A DNA stretch of 64,000 nucleotides, taken from contig CBDHGH010000003.1 of NCBI GenBank assembly GCA_965263065.1, forward strand, positions 2,418,001-2,482,000, written 5' to 3'. The stretch is from TK10-74A sp965263065 (lineage in GTDB: Bacteria > Chloroflexota > Dehalococcoidia > Bin125). Positions 8,158 to 17,052 of this stretch are shown piece by piece. Numbering within the stretch: position 1 is the first letter of the stretch; each line of letters starts with the position of its first letter. A program made the position numbers and the translations under genes. The notes below the pieces were generated by a model. It was not told where the DNA came from. It searched no databases and worked only from the letters and a program-made list of their open reading frames with translations.

Positions 8158-9327
8158 TTAAGGCGAGGCCACCATGCTGAACTGCTTCGACGGCAGGCTG
8201 CCCAGCGGCGGCGACCAGCCCGACGCCTCCTGCGGCGGGTGCGCGGCCAGCCAGTCCTCGTCGATCGCGACGCCCAGCCCGGGCGCGGTGGGGAGGGGCA
8301 GATAGCCATCGACCTGCTGCGGGAACTCGCCGATGCAGGCGTCGGGGAACCACGACTTGAAGCCGCCCTCGTGGATCATGAAGTTGGGGATCGAGGCGTC
8401 CACGTGCAGCGCCGCCAGCACGTCCATCGGGCCGTGGATGGCGTGCGGCTGCACGCCGACGTACTGCGCCTCGGCCAGCGCCGCGATGCGCTTCAGCTGC
8501 CCGATGCCGCCGCACTGGATCACGTCGGGCTGGATCATGGCCACGATCTGCCGCTGTAGCAGGTCGGCGTAGGTAAACGGGCTGTAGATCCGCTCGCCGG
8601 TCGCGATCGGCACGTTGATCGACTCGGCCACCTTCTGCATGGCGTCCAGGTTCTCGAACGGCACCGGCTCCTCGAAGACGAACGGCCGGTACTCCTCCAC
8701 CGCGTCGCCGAAGCGGATCGCCTCGGCCGGCGTCAGGCGGCCGTGCACCTCGAGCAGCATCTCGACCTCAAAGCCGACCGCCTCGCGCACGGCGATGAAC
8801 GTGTCCAGCGCCTTCTTCTCGGCCTCGTAGCTGATGTACAGGCCGCGGTGGTCGAAGGGGTCGCCCTTCAGCGCCGTCAGCCCCAGCGCCACCTGACTCT
8901 GCGCCCACTCCGCCGCCTTCTCCGGCGTGGGGCCGTCCCAGCGGCCGTAAATCCAGATGCGGTCGCGCATCTTGCCGCCCAGCAGCTCGTAGACGGGCAC
9001 GCCCAGCGCCTTGCCCTTGATGTCCCACAGCGCGAGCTCGATCCCCGCCGCGGCGGAGTTCTGGATCGGCCCGCCGCGGGTGAAGAAGTGGTGGTGGATC
9101 TTCTGCCAGCAGCGCCCGACGGCGAACGGGTCCTCGCCGATCAGCAACTCCCCGTACTCCTCGACCAGCGCCGCCACGGCCATCGGGCCGCAGGTCGCGT
9201 CGCCCCAGCCGGTGATGCCCTCGTCGGTCTCGACCTTCACAAACATGTAATTCCAGGGCGGGAAGTTGAACGGATTGGGGATCGGATCGGGCGCCGCCGG
9301 GATGGCGCGGATGGATGTGATCTTCAT
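8158..9327 (-). CDS. Enolase-superfamily dehydratase (mandelate racemase/muconate lactonizing family)
   Basis: 389 residues. The enzymes abstract the alpha proton of a carboxylate bound to Mg. Probable metal ligands are E193 in 'LLEVHGRLTP', a Glu of 'VFEEP' (219/220) and E245 in 'ATGERIYS'. H195 (in EVHGR) and H294/H298 in 'VQPHAIHGP' are candidate acid/base residues, as in galactonate/mannonate dehydratases. The N-terminal capping domain includes 'VETDEGITGWGDATCG'. The likely reaction is dehydration of a sugar acid to a 2-keto-3-deoxy acid, but the substrate is not determinable. The gene heads a minus-strand run, and a 12-bp palindrome lies about 105 bp upstream. Confidence 0.92.
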   Translation of the reverse strand: MKITSIRAIPAAPDPIPNPFNFPPWNYMFVKVETDEGITGWGDATCGPMAVAALVEEYGELLIGEDPFAVGRCWQKIHHHFFTRGGPIQNSAAAGIELALWDIKGKALGVPVYELLGGKMRDRIWIYGRWDGPTPEKAAEWAQSQVALGLTALKGDPFDHRGLYISYEAEKKALDTFIAVREAVGFEVEMLLEVHGRLTPAEAIRFGDAVEEYRPFVFEEPVPFENLDAMQKVAESINVPIATGERIYSPFTYADLLQRQIVAMIQPDVIQCGGIGQLKRIAALAEAQYVGVQPHAIHGPMDVLAALHVDASIPNFMIHEGGFKSWFPDACIGEFPQQVDGYLPLPTAPGLGVAIDEDWLAAHPPQEASGWSPPLGSLPSKQFSMVASP

Positions 9328-9432
9328 GTCGGACTGGTCCTCTCGCTTGCGCGCACCCGGCCGCCGGGGCGCCCGCGCATTCTAGGCCCCGACAGCGCGC
9401 CGGGCGGCGCCGGGCCTGCCCGCAGACGGTGA

Positions 9433-9444
9433 TTGTGCGCACAA
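9433..9444. promoter_or_regulatory. 12-bp perfect palindrome, candidate GntR-type operator
   Basis: The sequence TTGTGCGCACAA is a perfect inverted repeat. The TTGT...ACAA arms are like operators of FadR-subfamily GntR regulators, which often control sugar-acid dehydratase genes. It lies about 105 bp upstream of the enolase-superfamily gene. No regulator gene is present in the window, so this is inference from the site alone. Confidence 0.35.
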
Positions 9445-9799
9445 GCACGATGTTGACGATGCCCGGCGCAAGTGTCATCCTGATTGCAGAGGGGTCGTCA
9501 TCCCACCGAACGACGGTCGAGGATGCAGCCCGGCGCGGCGAACGGGACGCGGCGCGGCAACCGAGAGGAGGGTGTCATCCGCTTGGACGACAGTCCGCCG
9601 CGCGACGGCGGGACGGTCCTCCCACGAGCCGCGGATCGCTAACGAATCGGACGCGCACTCCACTCCCTCGCCCGGCGGCCCGCCCAACGGCACGGCCCGA
9701 CGGCACGGCCCGACGGGGGCAGGCAGCGGAGGCGTCCGGAGCGGACAACCGCTCACCACCGCGAACGTGGCGGGGATCGTCGCAAACACAGGCCTGAGT
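9445..9799. other. Intergenic stretch without a recognised gene
   Basis: Together with the flanking palindrome and hairpin this is a 548-bp gap between two minus-strand genes. Short frames are open in several phases, but none has a credible start, ribosome site or family signature. No tRNA or repeat was recognised. Confidence 0.5.
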
Positions 9800-9830
9800 A
9801 GCGAGGCCCGGGCAGTGCCCGGGCTTCGCT
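9800..9830 (-). terminator. Strong hairpin downstream of ppk2
   Basis: Inverted repeat 'agcgaggcccgggc' - 'agt' - 'gcccgggcttcgct': a 14-bp stem (one G-U pair) with a 3-base loop, 46 bp after the ppk2 stop on the minus strand. There is no T-tract, so it may act with Rho or as an mRNA end-protecting hairpin. Confidence 0.45.
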
Positions 9831-9875
9831 GATCCTGGGGCGGGGGATGGGCCCCGTGCGGTCGCGGCGCGGCGC

Positions 9876-10919
9876 TCAGTCGATGCGCACGACGGAGCGG
9901 TGGAAGCGCGTCACGACGTCCGGGTCGGGAATCAGGCTGGTCAGCGCCTCGGTCTTGCCGGCGTACTCGAACTGCGACAGCACGTAGCGCATGCTCTCGA
10001 GCCGCGCCGCCTCCTTCACGTTCGCCTGCACGATGATCCAGGGGCTGAAGCTGGAGTGCGTGCGCGCGTACATCATCTCCTTGTAGCGCGTGTACTCCTC
10101 CCACAGTTCCTGCGCGCGGGCGTCCAGCGGGCTGAGCTTCCACTGCTTGAGCGGGTTCGTGCGACGCGAGCTGAACCGCGCCATCTGTACGTCCTTGGAG
10201 ATCGAGAACCAGAACTTCACCAGGTCCACGCCGTCCTGGATCAGCATGTCCTCGAACTCCGGCACCTGGCGCATGAAGCGCTCGTACTGCCCCGGCGTGC
10301 AGAAGCCGTTGACCGGCTCGACGACGGCGCGGTTGTACCAGGATCGATCGAAGAGGATGATCTCCCCGCGGTTGGGCAGGTGCTGCATGTAGCGCTGGAA
10401 GTACCACTGCCCGGTCTCGTCGGACGTGGGCTTGGGCAGCGCGACGACCCGCATGGCGCGCGGGTTGAGATGCTCCACGAAGCGACGGATCGTGCCGCCC
10501 TTGCCCGCCGCGTCGCGCCCCTCGAACAGGATCGCCAGCCGCCGGTCCTCCGTCTGCACCCAGCGCTGGAGCTTGACCAGTTCGATCTGCAGATGCTTCA
10601 GGTCGCGCGCGTAGTCACGCGCGCGGCGCTTCTTGCGCGCCGCCCGGCGCTTGGCGCGCAACTGCGCGACCACCGCCTCCGAGAGGCGCAGGTCGCGCAG
10701 GGCGTCGCGCAGCGCCGCCTGCTCCGGCAGGCCGGCCTCCCCCTCGCCGCTGAGCAACTCGATCATCGCCTCGACCGCGCCGTCGGGGTCGCTCCTGTTC
10801 CCCGCCAGCGACCGCCCGATCGCCGCCGCGACCTCCCCGCCGCCGGCCGCCGCGTCCACGCCGCTCGCCGGCGAGTCGGGCGACTCTCCGTTCTCTCCGC
10901 GCCGGTCGGTCTGCGCCAT
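9876..10919 (-). CDS. ppk2: Polyphosphate kinase 2 family protein
   Basis: 347 residues. The family transfers phosphate between inorganic polyphosphate and nucleotides. The P-loop 'EGRDAAGKGG' is at about 133-142, the Walker B-like 'ILFDRSWYNRAVVEPVN' at about 188-204, and 'PKPTSDETGQWYFQRYMQHLP' elements between them are typical of single-domain PPK2. The first 75 residues are an acidic, poorly conserved extension. ADP or GDP as the preferred nucleotide cannot be told. It stands alone: a hairpin lies downstream, and the divergent dioxygenase gene starts 177 bp away. Confidence 0.95.
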   Translation of the reverse strand: MAQTDRRGENGESPDSPASGVDAAAGGGEVAAAIGRSLAGNRSDPDGAVEAMIELLSGEGEAGLPEQAALRDALRDLRLSEAVVAQLRAKRRAARKKRRARDYARDLKHLQIELVKLQRWVQTEDRRLAILFEGRDAAGKGGTIRRFVEHLNPRAMRVVALPKPTSDETGQWYFQRYMQHLPNRGEIILFDRSWYNRAVVEPVNGFCTPGQYERFMRQVPEFEDMLIQDGVDLVKFWFSISKDVQMARFSSRRTNPLKQWKLSPLDARAQELWEEYTRYKEMMYARTHSSFSPWIIVQANVKEAARLESMRYVLSQFEYAGKTEALTSLIPDPDVVTRFHRSVVRID

Positions 10920-11095
10920 GTCGCTGCCTTACCCCCGTGTCGCGCGCCGGATGCCCGTGATCATAGCCAAAACGCGGCGCGAGTGCGCGGTCGCGCCGGC
11001 CCCGCCGCGTGGGCGAAGTGCTAGTGTTGGCCGCGAATCGCGGCGCCGCCCGCGATGAGCGCCGTCGGCAGATGCGGCGCGGGAAGGGATCGCAC

Positions 11096-11992
11096 ATGAA
11101 CATCGTGAGCCTGGGGACCTCCCCCAACGTCGACCCGCTTGTCCAAACCATCGTTGAGCACGATCTCGAGCGGAACATCGTCGAACTCGACGCCTATGGC
11201 TTCACCGTCATCCCGCCGGAGAAGCTGGGCACGCCGCCCGGCTTCACCGACCGCCTGCGGGAGGCCATCCTGGGCGTCTACACGCGCCGCCACGACGTGG
11301 AGATCGACGACCACCGCACGGCGGACCTGCCCACGCCGAACCGGCGCTACAAGCAACTCATCGACGAGGACGACGCGATCACCGAGGCCGCGCTCAACCC
11401 GGTGACGCTGGCCATGGCGCGCTGGCACTGCGGCCAGAGCGCGATCCTGGGCGTGACGTCCTCCATCATCAAACCCCCGGGCGCGGAACACCGCCTGCCC
11501 CTGCACAACGACACCCACGGCGTGCCGCCACCGCAGGCCGCGTACCCCCACTTCGTCAACACCAGTTGGGTGCTCACGGACTACGACGGCATCGACGACG
11601 GCCCCACGGTGTTCGTGCCGGGCAGCCACCGCTGGGGGCGCGTGCCGACGCCGCAGGAGTCGGAGTTCTGGCGCGAAGGCGCACCCATCGAGCCGGTGCC
11701 GCTGCAGGCCAAGGCGGGCTCCCTGGCCGTCTGGGGCGGCAACATGTGGCACGGCGCCGTGCCGCGCACGACGCCCGGCCTGCGCGTCACGCTGGTGCTC
11801 GGCTGGGCGCGCCCCTACATGAAGACAGTGCACATGTGGCAGTTCGGCGGCATCTCCCCGGAGCGGGTCGAGCGCTACCCCGAATTGACGGCGATCCTTG
11901 GCCTGAACCACCACTACCCCCAGGGCGATGAGCGCCCCGAGGGCCGCCCGGTCGAGCCGTTCATCGCGGCCGGCCAGGACCAGTTCGCCTGA
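11096..11992 (+). CDS. Phytanoyl-CoA dioxygenase (PhyH) family protein
   Basis: 298 residues from the ATG at 11096, which has 'gggaaggga' 7 bases upstream; an in-frame TTG/ATG further up lacks such a site. The family uses Fe(II) and usually 2-oxoglutarate. The facial triad is visible as H137 and D139 in 'LPLHNDTHG' and H219 in 'NMWHGAVPRT'. 'VFVPGSHRWG' is the usual strand before the distal His. It is the first gene of a plus-strand run with a glucosidase, RraA-like protein, PPC protein and alcohol dehydrogenase, so a small-molecule hydroxylation in a degradation pathway is likely. Confidence 0.9.
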   Translation: MNIVSLGTSPNVDPLVQTIVEHDLERNIVELDAYGFTVIPPEKLGTPPGFTDRLREAILGVYTRRHDVEIDDHRTADLPTPNRRYKQLIDEDDAITEAALNPVTLAMARWHCGQSAILGVTSSIIKPPGAEHRLPLHNDTHGVPPPQAAYPHFVNTSWVLTDYDGIDDGPTVFVPGSHRWGRVPTPQESEFWREGAPIEPVPLQAKAGSLAVWGGNMWHGAVPRTTPGLRVTLVLGWARPYMKTVHMWQFGGISPERVERYPELTAILGLNHHYPQGDERPEGRPVEPFIAAGQDQFA

Positions 11993-12076
11993 GCGCAGCC
12001 CGTCGATCGGGCGCAGGCGCGCGCATCTCCGCCCGCGCGCACGAGATCGGCGACCACGCCGTCCGGAGGCGAGACG

Positions 12077-14578
12077 ATGTCCACGGCGCCGACGGCCGAC
12101 ACGCTGCAGCAGTTGCGGTTCAAGAACAGCGGCCGCGTGCGGCGCGAGATGCGCTTCGAGTACCGCAACCGGACGACCTTCTACATCGAGAGCGTCGACA
12201 CCTGGCGGACGTTGAACACCACCTTCCCCTACGGCAAGGAACTGTTCTTCGACGGCCAGTACAGCTACCTGCACGAGATCCGCGACGGCGAAGCGGTCGC
12301 GCCGCCCAGCGGGATGCGCTCGGCCGTACCGCTCGGCGGACTGGGCGCCGGTACTGTGGAGCTCCGCGCCGACGGCTCGCTGCGCGACTGGAACATCTTC
12401 AACAACTCTCCCGCCGGGGGCGGAGAGAAGGTGCAACTCGATGATGCGCTCTTCAGCCTGCGCGTCGCGGTCGGGGACGGCCCCGCCCGGACCTGGACGC
12501 TGCGCACGCACCCGCCCCGCTTCCTGCCCGGCGTCGCGCAGATCGAGTACGCCGGGGCCTACCCGGTCTCGCGGCTCCGGTTCAGCGATCCCGACCTGCC
12601 GATCGGCGTCACGCTCTACGCCTACAGCGAATTCCGGCTCCGCGACGCCGACCGATCGGCCACGCCCGCCGTCCTCTTCAGCTTCGCGCTCCAAAACCCG
12701 ACGGATCGGCCCGCCGACGTGTCCCTCATGTTCACGCTGCCGAATCACATCGGCGGCGCCTTCTCGGAGGCAGACGGGCTGGCCCTGGAGCGGCCGGGCC
12801 GCGAGCCGCTGAGCGGCACGATGGCGGTGCGCGCCGCCGGCGACGCGGCCGCGCCCTCCACGCAGATCGGCCACAGCCTCTTTCAGTTGCACGAGGACTT
12901 CGCCAAGGCGGGCGAGTTCGCGCCCACCAGACGGGTACCCGAGCACGCGCGCGAGACGGTCAACAACTACGGCCAGCGGCCCGTCCCCTCCCCCGGCAGC
13001 GCGTACGGCGCCGTCGCCCTGCGCTCGACCCTCGCTCCGGGGGCCACGGCCCTGAACACGTTCGCGCTGGCCTGGCACTTCCCCCACAAACCCTTCGGCG
13101 ACGAGATCGTCGGCAACCACTACACGACCCTCTACCGCGACGCGACCGATGCCGCCGAGGCCGCGCTCGGCCGCTTGGCGGAGACCTGGCGCGGCCTGCA
13201 CGAGTGGCAGCAACTCTGCTTCGGCAACACGCTGCCGGAATGGCTGCAGGACGCGATGGTCAACAGCGTCGGCGCGATCGCGAAGACCGGCATCTGGGCC
13301 GGGGACGGCCGCTGGCGGCAGTGGGAGTCCTTCTCCTGCTCCCAGGTGGACCCGATCGACGTCTACTTCTATCGCAGCCTGCCCTACCAGTGGTTCTTCC
13401 CCGCGCTCGGCCGCAGCACGGTCGCGGCCTACGCCGCGGATCTGAACGCCGACGGCAGCACCAAGGCCAACCTGGGCCGGCCCAACAGCCGGCTCGATGT
13501 CTTCAGCCCCCCCATCGCGGAGCCCAAGGGCGACAGCGCCACGCTGCTCATCCTGAGCATCTACCGCGACTACCTGTGGACCGCGGATCGGACCTTCCTG
13601 GACGCGCTCTGGCCGGCCGCCAAGCGCACCGCGCAGTGGCAGATCGACCGCTGTGCGCGATACGGGCTGCCCGACCGCCTGGTCAACACCTACGACCTGT
13701 GGGACCTCGAACTCGGCGTCGAGAGCATCCCCGACCTGAGCTCCTACAACGCCTTCCTGCATCTCGCCGCCATGCGCGCCGCCGAGCGGCTGGCGGACAT
13801 CCAGGGCGACCCCGACTTCGCCGCCCGCTGTCGCGAGAACGCAGGCCGCGCCAGGGAGGCGCTGGTCCGGCGACTCTGGACCGGCGAGCACTTCCGCCAC
13901 TTCTGGAGCGCGAACGGCAACACCCGCGACGCCCCACACTCCGACGCGCTGTACGGGCAGCTGTGGGCCGGGATCCTCGGTCTGGGCCTCCTCGCCGAGC
14001 CGGAGATGATGCGTTCCCATCTGGCGGCGGAACGCCGCATCAACGGCAGTCCGTACGGCCTGGTGCTGGTCGACGACCCCGCCCTCGGCCGGATGGCCGA
14101 CGTCATGTTCGAGGTCGGCTCGCTCGACTGGTGCGCCCTCAATCTGGGCCTCGGCGGCGACCTCGATGCGAGCCTGGCGGAAGCCGAGAAGATCTACCGC
14201 AAGTGGCGCGACCAACTCCGCGACCAGTGGGACATCCGCGACGCCACCACCAGCAGCGACGGCGCGCCCTGGTGCAACTCCCACTACTCGCGGCAACTGA
14301 TCCTCTGGGCGATCCCGCTGGCCCTGTCCGGCCAGCAGTACTCGGCGGCCCAGGGCGCGCTCTCGTTCGACCCGCGCGTGCCCGCACCCGCCGTCCTGCC
14401 TTTCATGACCCCGGCCGCGCATGGCACACTGGAGCTGTCCGGCGACGGCCGCTGCACGCTCACGGTGCTCTCGGGTGAGCTTGCGCTGCATGAGCCGGTG
14501 CGTATCCGCCCGGACGGCCGCGAGGTGGAGGTCCGGCGCGGACCCGGCGCCGGCCGCACGACGGGCGGAGTTCTGTGA
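12077..14578 (+). CDS. GH116-type beta-glucosidase (GBA2/bile-acid glucosidase-like)
   Basis: 833 residues, close to the length of bacterial GH116 enzymes. An N-terminal beta-sandwich begins with 'SAVPLGGLGAGTVELRADG' (about 85-105), a hallmark of the family. The C-terminal (alpha/alpha)6 barrel has 'IDVYFYRSLPYQWFFPAL' and 'PHSDALYGQLWAG'; D623 of the latter matches the family acid/base Asp. The nucleophile Glu should lie shortly before 'DVYFY'; E417 in 'QWESF' is a candidate, but I cannot fix it without an alignment. There is no signal peptide, so it probably acts in the cytoplasm on an imported glycoside. Start ATG 85 bp after the dioxygenase gene. Confidence 0.85.
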   Translation: MSTAPTADTLQQLRFKNSGRVRREMRFEYRNRTTFYIESVDTWRTLNTTFPYGKELFFDGQYSYLHEIRDGEAVAPPSGMRSAVPLGGLGAGTVELRADGSLRDWNIFNNSPAGGGEKVQLDDALFSLRVAVGDGPARTWTLRTHPPRFLPGVAQIEYAGAYPVSRLRFSDPDLPIGVTLYAYSEFRLRDADRSATPAVLFSFALQNPTDRPADVSLMFTLPNHIGGAFSEADGLALERPGREPLSGTMAVRAAGDAAAPSTQIGHSLFQLHEDFAKAGEFAPTRRVPEHARETVNNYGQRPVPSPGSAYGAVALRSTLAPGATALNTFALAWHFPHKPFGDEIVGNHYTTLYRDATDAAEAALGRLAETWRGLHEWQQLCFGNTLPEWLQDAMVNSVGAIAKTGIWAGDGRWRQWESFSCSQVDPIDVYFYRSLPYQWFFPALGRSTVAAYAADLNADGSTKANLGRPNSRLDVFSPPIAEPKGDSATLLILSIYRDYLWTADRTFLDALWPAAKRTAQWQIDRCARYGLPDRLVNTYDLWDLELGVESIPDLSSYNAFLHLAAMRAAERLADIQGDPDFAARCRENAGRAREALVRRLWTGEHFRHFWSANGNTRDAPHSDALYGQLWAGILGLGLLAEPEMMRSHLAAERRINGSPYGLVLVDDPALGRMADVMFEVGSLDWCALNLGLGGDLDASLAEAEKIYRKWRDQLRDQWDIRDATTSSDGAPWCNSHYSRQLILWAIPLALSGQQYSAAQGALSFDPRVPAPAVLPFMTPAAHGTLELSGDGRCTLTVLSGELALHEPVRIRPDGREVEVRRGPGAGRTTGGVL

Positions 14579-14585
14579 GGTGAGC

Positions 14586-15224
14586 ATGAGCGACGACTCC
14601 GATCTGCTCGGCGAGTACCGCAAGCTCACCACGGCCTCGGTCAGCGACGCGATGGGCAACCAGAACGCCACGCTCTCGTATATGCGACCGCTCATCGACG
14701 GCGTCACGATCGCCGGACGCGCCGTCACGGTGCGGACCGGCCCCGGCGATCCCCGCAAGCCCACGGAGGCCATCGAACAGGCGCGGCCCGGTGACGTCAT
14801 CGTGATCGAGGCGAGAAGCTCCGAAGAGTCGGCCTGCTGGGGCGGTGGCGACTCCACGGGCTCGTTCCACAGAGGCCTGTCCGGCGCCGTCGTCGACGGC
14901 GCGATCCGGGACGTGGCCGCGATCCGCGCCCTCGGCTTCCCGGTTTGGGCCCGCTCCATCACCCCAAAGACCGGCGAGCCCACCGGCGTCGGCGAGATCA
15001 ACGTGCAGATCCAGTGTGGAGGTGTCATCGTCAACCCCGGCGACATCGTGATCGCGGACGACGACGGCGTCGCCGTCGTCCCCGCGCAGGAGGCCGAGAG
15101 CGTGCTGCAACGGTCGATCGAGCGAGAGGCGGCGGAGCAAGCGGTGATGCAGGAGATCCGCAACGGACTCGGCATCCTGGAGGCGCTGGACGTCGTGCGG
15201 GCCGGACGGGAGGAACACCACTGA
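14586..15224 (+). CDS. RraA-like protein / HMG-CHA aldolase family
   Basis: 212 residues. 'ASVSDAM' near the N terminus, 'GAVVDGAIRDVAAI' (100-113, with R108-D109) and 'DDDGVAVVP' near residue 160 are standard for this fold. Members are either RNase E inhibitors or class II aldolases that cleave 4-hydroxy-4-methyl-2-oxoglutarate and related pyruvate adducts. The G-x(20)-R-D pattern that marks the aldolases seems kept (G88/G87 to R108). Position 7 bp after the glucosidase and in a catabolic operon favours an aldolase or lyase role. The stop TGA overlaps the presumed CTG start of the next gene. Confidence 0.87.
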   Translation: MSDDSDLLGEYRKLTTASVSDAMGNQNATLSYMRPLIDGVTIAGRAVTVRTGPGDPRKPTEAIEQARPGDVIVIEARSSEESACWGGGDSTGSFHRGLSGAVVDGAIRDVAAIRALGFPVWARSITPKTGEPTGVGEINVQIQCGGVIVNPGDIVIADDDGVAVVPAQEAESVLQRSIEREAAEQAVMQEIRNGLGILEALDVVRAGREEHH

Positions 15225-15772
15225 GCACCAGAAGCGACCTCTTCTACGACGAGAAACTCCCCCTGGGCACGCTCGGCACGAGCGTCCTCAGCGCCTGCGG
15301 ATCTCTGGGCCGCACCTTCATCCTCCGCCTGGAGCCCGGCACCGACCTCCTCACCGGCATCCGAGCCGTCTGCGAGCAGCACGACGTCCGCGCCGGCGTC
15401 ATCCTCTGCGCCATCGGCAGCCTGCAGAACTGCGACCTCGGCTACCTCAAGCCGTCCCCGGAATCCACCTTCAAGGGCGTCTACGAGCACGTCCGCTCAC
15501 CCGGCCCGCTCGAGTTCTGCGGCGGGCAGGGCACGATCTCCGAGATGCAAGACGGCGCCATCGAGATCCACATGCACGCCGTCCTGGCCGACCGCAACGG
15601 CCGCTGTTTCTCCGGGCACGTCTTCGAGGGAGAGAACATCGTGCTCGCGAACATGGAGATCGCGATCGCGCAGGTGGAGGACGTCGAGATGAAGCGGGCC
15701 CTCGACCCGAAGATCGGCGGCGCCCTGATCAACCCCGCACCGAAGCCGGCCCGGACGCCCGGGGAGCCGTGA
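15221..15772 (+). CDS. PPC/DUF296 domain protein (probable CTG start)
   Basis: 183 residues. The PPC fold signature runs from 'RTFILRLEPGTDLL' (31-44) through 'GVILCAIGSL' to 'IEIHMHAVLADRNG' and 'SGHVFEG'; H117, H119 and H133 are a likely metal site. Bacterial members are trimeric and of unclear function. No ATG, GTG or TTG is in a suitable place: family similarity starts almost at residue 23, and the only codon with a good ribosome site ('gggagga', 15208-15214) is CTG at 15221. It overlaps the RraA stop as CTGA, the same 4-bp arrangement as ATGA pairs elsewhere. An alternative is a shorter product from an internal codon. Confidence 0.75.
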   Translation: MSTRSDLFYDEKLPLGTLGTSVLSACGSLGRTFILRLEPGTDLLTGIRAVCEQHDVRAGVILCAIGSLQNCDLGYLKPSPESTFKGVYEHVRSPGPLEFCGGQGTISEMQDGAIEIHMHAVLADRNGRCFSGHVFEGENIVLANMEIAIAQVEDVEMKRALDPKIGGALINPAPKPARTPGEP

Positions 15773-15845
15773 TCCCGTCCCCCGTCTCCCGGCGCCGCAC
15801 GATGTCCGACCCGCCGCCGGCCGCCCGCGCGCCGGGCGCACGATC

Positions 15846-16886
15846 ATGAAGGCGATGGTCAAGGCCCGTCCGGCGCCCGGCCTGGAACTGCGGACGCTGC
15901 CCGACCCGGCCGCGGGCCCGGACGACCTCGTGGTCCGCGTCAAGGCCGTGTCCATCTGCGGCGGCGACAACCACATCTACGACTGGAACGCGGTGGCGCA
16001 GGGCCTGGGCCTGCGGCTCCCCTTCATCCCCGGCCACGAGGTCGCGGGCGAGATCGTCCAGCTCGGCCGGAACGTGCGCGGCTTCGCGATCGGCGACCGC
16101 ATCGCCGTCGAAACGCACATCCCCTGCGGCGCCTGCCCCACCTGCCGGGCCGGACGCATGAACCTGTGCGACAACCTGCGCGTCTTCGGCGTCGGATCGG
16201 ATGGCGCGTTCGCCGAATACGCCGTCGTGCCGGCCGTCGTGGCCTACCGCTTGCCCGACGAGATCCCGGACGACCACGGCGCGGTGCTGGAGCCCTTGGG
16301 GGTGGCGGTGCACGCCGTCGAGCGATCCGGGCTCCGGGGCGGCGACACGGTCGCCGTGCTCGGCTGTGGCCCCATCGGCCTCTTCAGCGTCGCGCTGGCC
16401 CAGCTCGACGGGGCCGCGGAGATCATCGCGACCGACGTGTCGGACTACCGGCTCGACCTGGCCCGGCGCATGGGAGCCACCCGCACCCTCAACCCGGGAC
16501 GAGACGACGTCGTCCGGGCGGCGCAAGAGACCACGCACGGGACCGGCGCCGACGTGGTCGTCGAGACGTCGGCCAGCCCGCAGGCCCTGACGCAGGCCTT
16601 CGACCTCCTCGCGAAGCGGGGCACGCTGGCCCTGATCGCGGCCCACCCGCGCACGCCGCCGCTCAACTTCCTGCAGGCCCTGACCCTCAAGGAGGCCTGC
16701 GTCGTTGGCGTCTACGGCCGCAGCATCTGGGAATCCTGGCAGCGATCGGTTGAGCTGCTGACCACCGGCGCGATCGATCTCCGGCCGCTGCTGACGCATC
16801 GCTTCCCACTCGGCGAGATCGGCAAGGCGTTCGCCGTCAGCAAGAGCGGAGAGGCGGGAAAGGTCATCCTGGTCCCCTGGGAGTGA
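15846..16886 (+). CDS. Zinc-dependent alcohol dehydrogenase, L-threonine 3-dehydrogenase/sorbitol dehydrogenase type
   Basis: 346 residues. Catalytic zinc ligands C38 ('SICGGDNHIY') and H64-E65 ('PGHEVAGE'); structural zinc Cys C94, C97, C100 and C108 ('CGACPTCRAGRMNLC'); Rossmann motif 'AVLGCGPIGLFS'. 'DNHIYDWNAVAQ' is like the segment of threonine dehydrogenases, although sugar-alcohol dehydrogenases are equally possible in this context. It oxidises a secondary alcohol with NAD(P). Last enzyme gene of the dioxygenase-glucosidase run, 73 bp after the PPC gene. Confidence 0.92.
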   Translation: MKAMVKARPAPGLELRTLPDPAAGPDDLVVRVKAVSICGGDNHIYDWNAVAQGLGLRLPFIPGHEVAGEIVQLGRNVRGFAIGDRIAVETHIPCGACPTCRAGRMNLCDNLRVFGVGSDGAFAEYAVVPAVVAYRLPDEIPDDHGAVLEPLGVAVHAVERSGLRGGDTVAVLGCGPIGLFSVALAQLDGAAEIIATDVSDYRLDLARRMGATRTLNPGRDDVVRAAQETTHGTGADVVVETSASPQALTQAFDLLAKRGTLALIAAHPRTPPLNFLQALTLKEACVVGVYGRSIWESWQRSVELLTTGAIDLRPLLTHRFPLGEIGKAFAVSKSGEAGKVILVPWE

Positions 16887-16958
16887 CCCCGGGGGCAATG
16901 ATCCGTGCGCGGCGAGCCGCCGCGGGCGCCGCCGCGATTCGACCCCAGCATGTCCTGT

Positions 16959-16992
16959 TTGACACCGATCCCGCAAGCTGTCACGCTTTGAT
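16959..16992 (+). promoter_or_regulatory. Possible promoter upstream of the substrate-binding protein gene
   Basis: A perfect TTGACA stands at 16959-16964; the best following A/T-rich hexamer is TTTGAT at 16987-16992, 22 bp away, longer than the usual 17-bp spacer. It lies in the 166-bp gap before the gene at 17053. Weak evidence. Confidence 0.25.
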
Positions 16993-17052
16993 GCCCCGAC
17001 CCACCCCAAAGGGTTGGCTCCACGCGGGGGACCAACGAAAGGAGCTCGTCCC

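Noticed and set aside
8133..8309. N-terminal extension of the PEP-mutase-family gene
   Set aside because: It would run into the end of the dehydratase-like gene and is Arg-rich; the ATG at 8132 fits the family start.
9429..9797. A 122-codon plus-strand gene in the 548-bp gap
   Set aside because: No ribosome site, Arg/Pro-rich composition and no recognisable motif; treated as non-coding.
11021..15490. A 1,489-codon open frame on the minus strand
   Set aside because: It is antisense to five well-supported plus-strand genes; at 72% G+C long antisense frames without stops are expected, and its product has no family signature.
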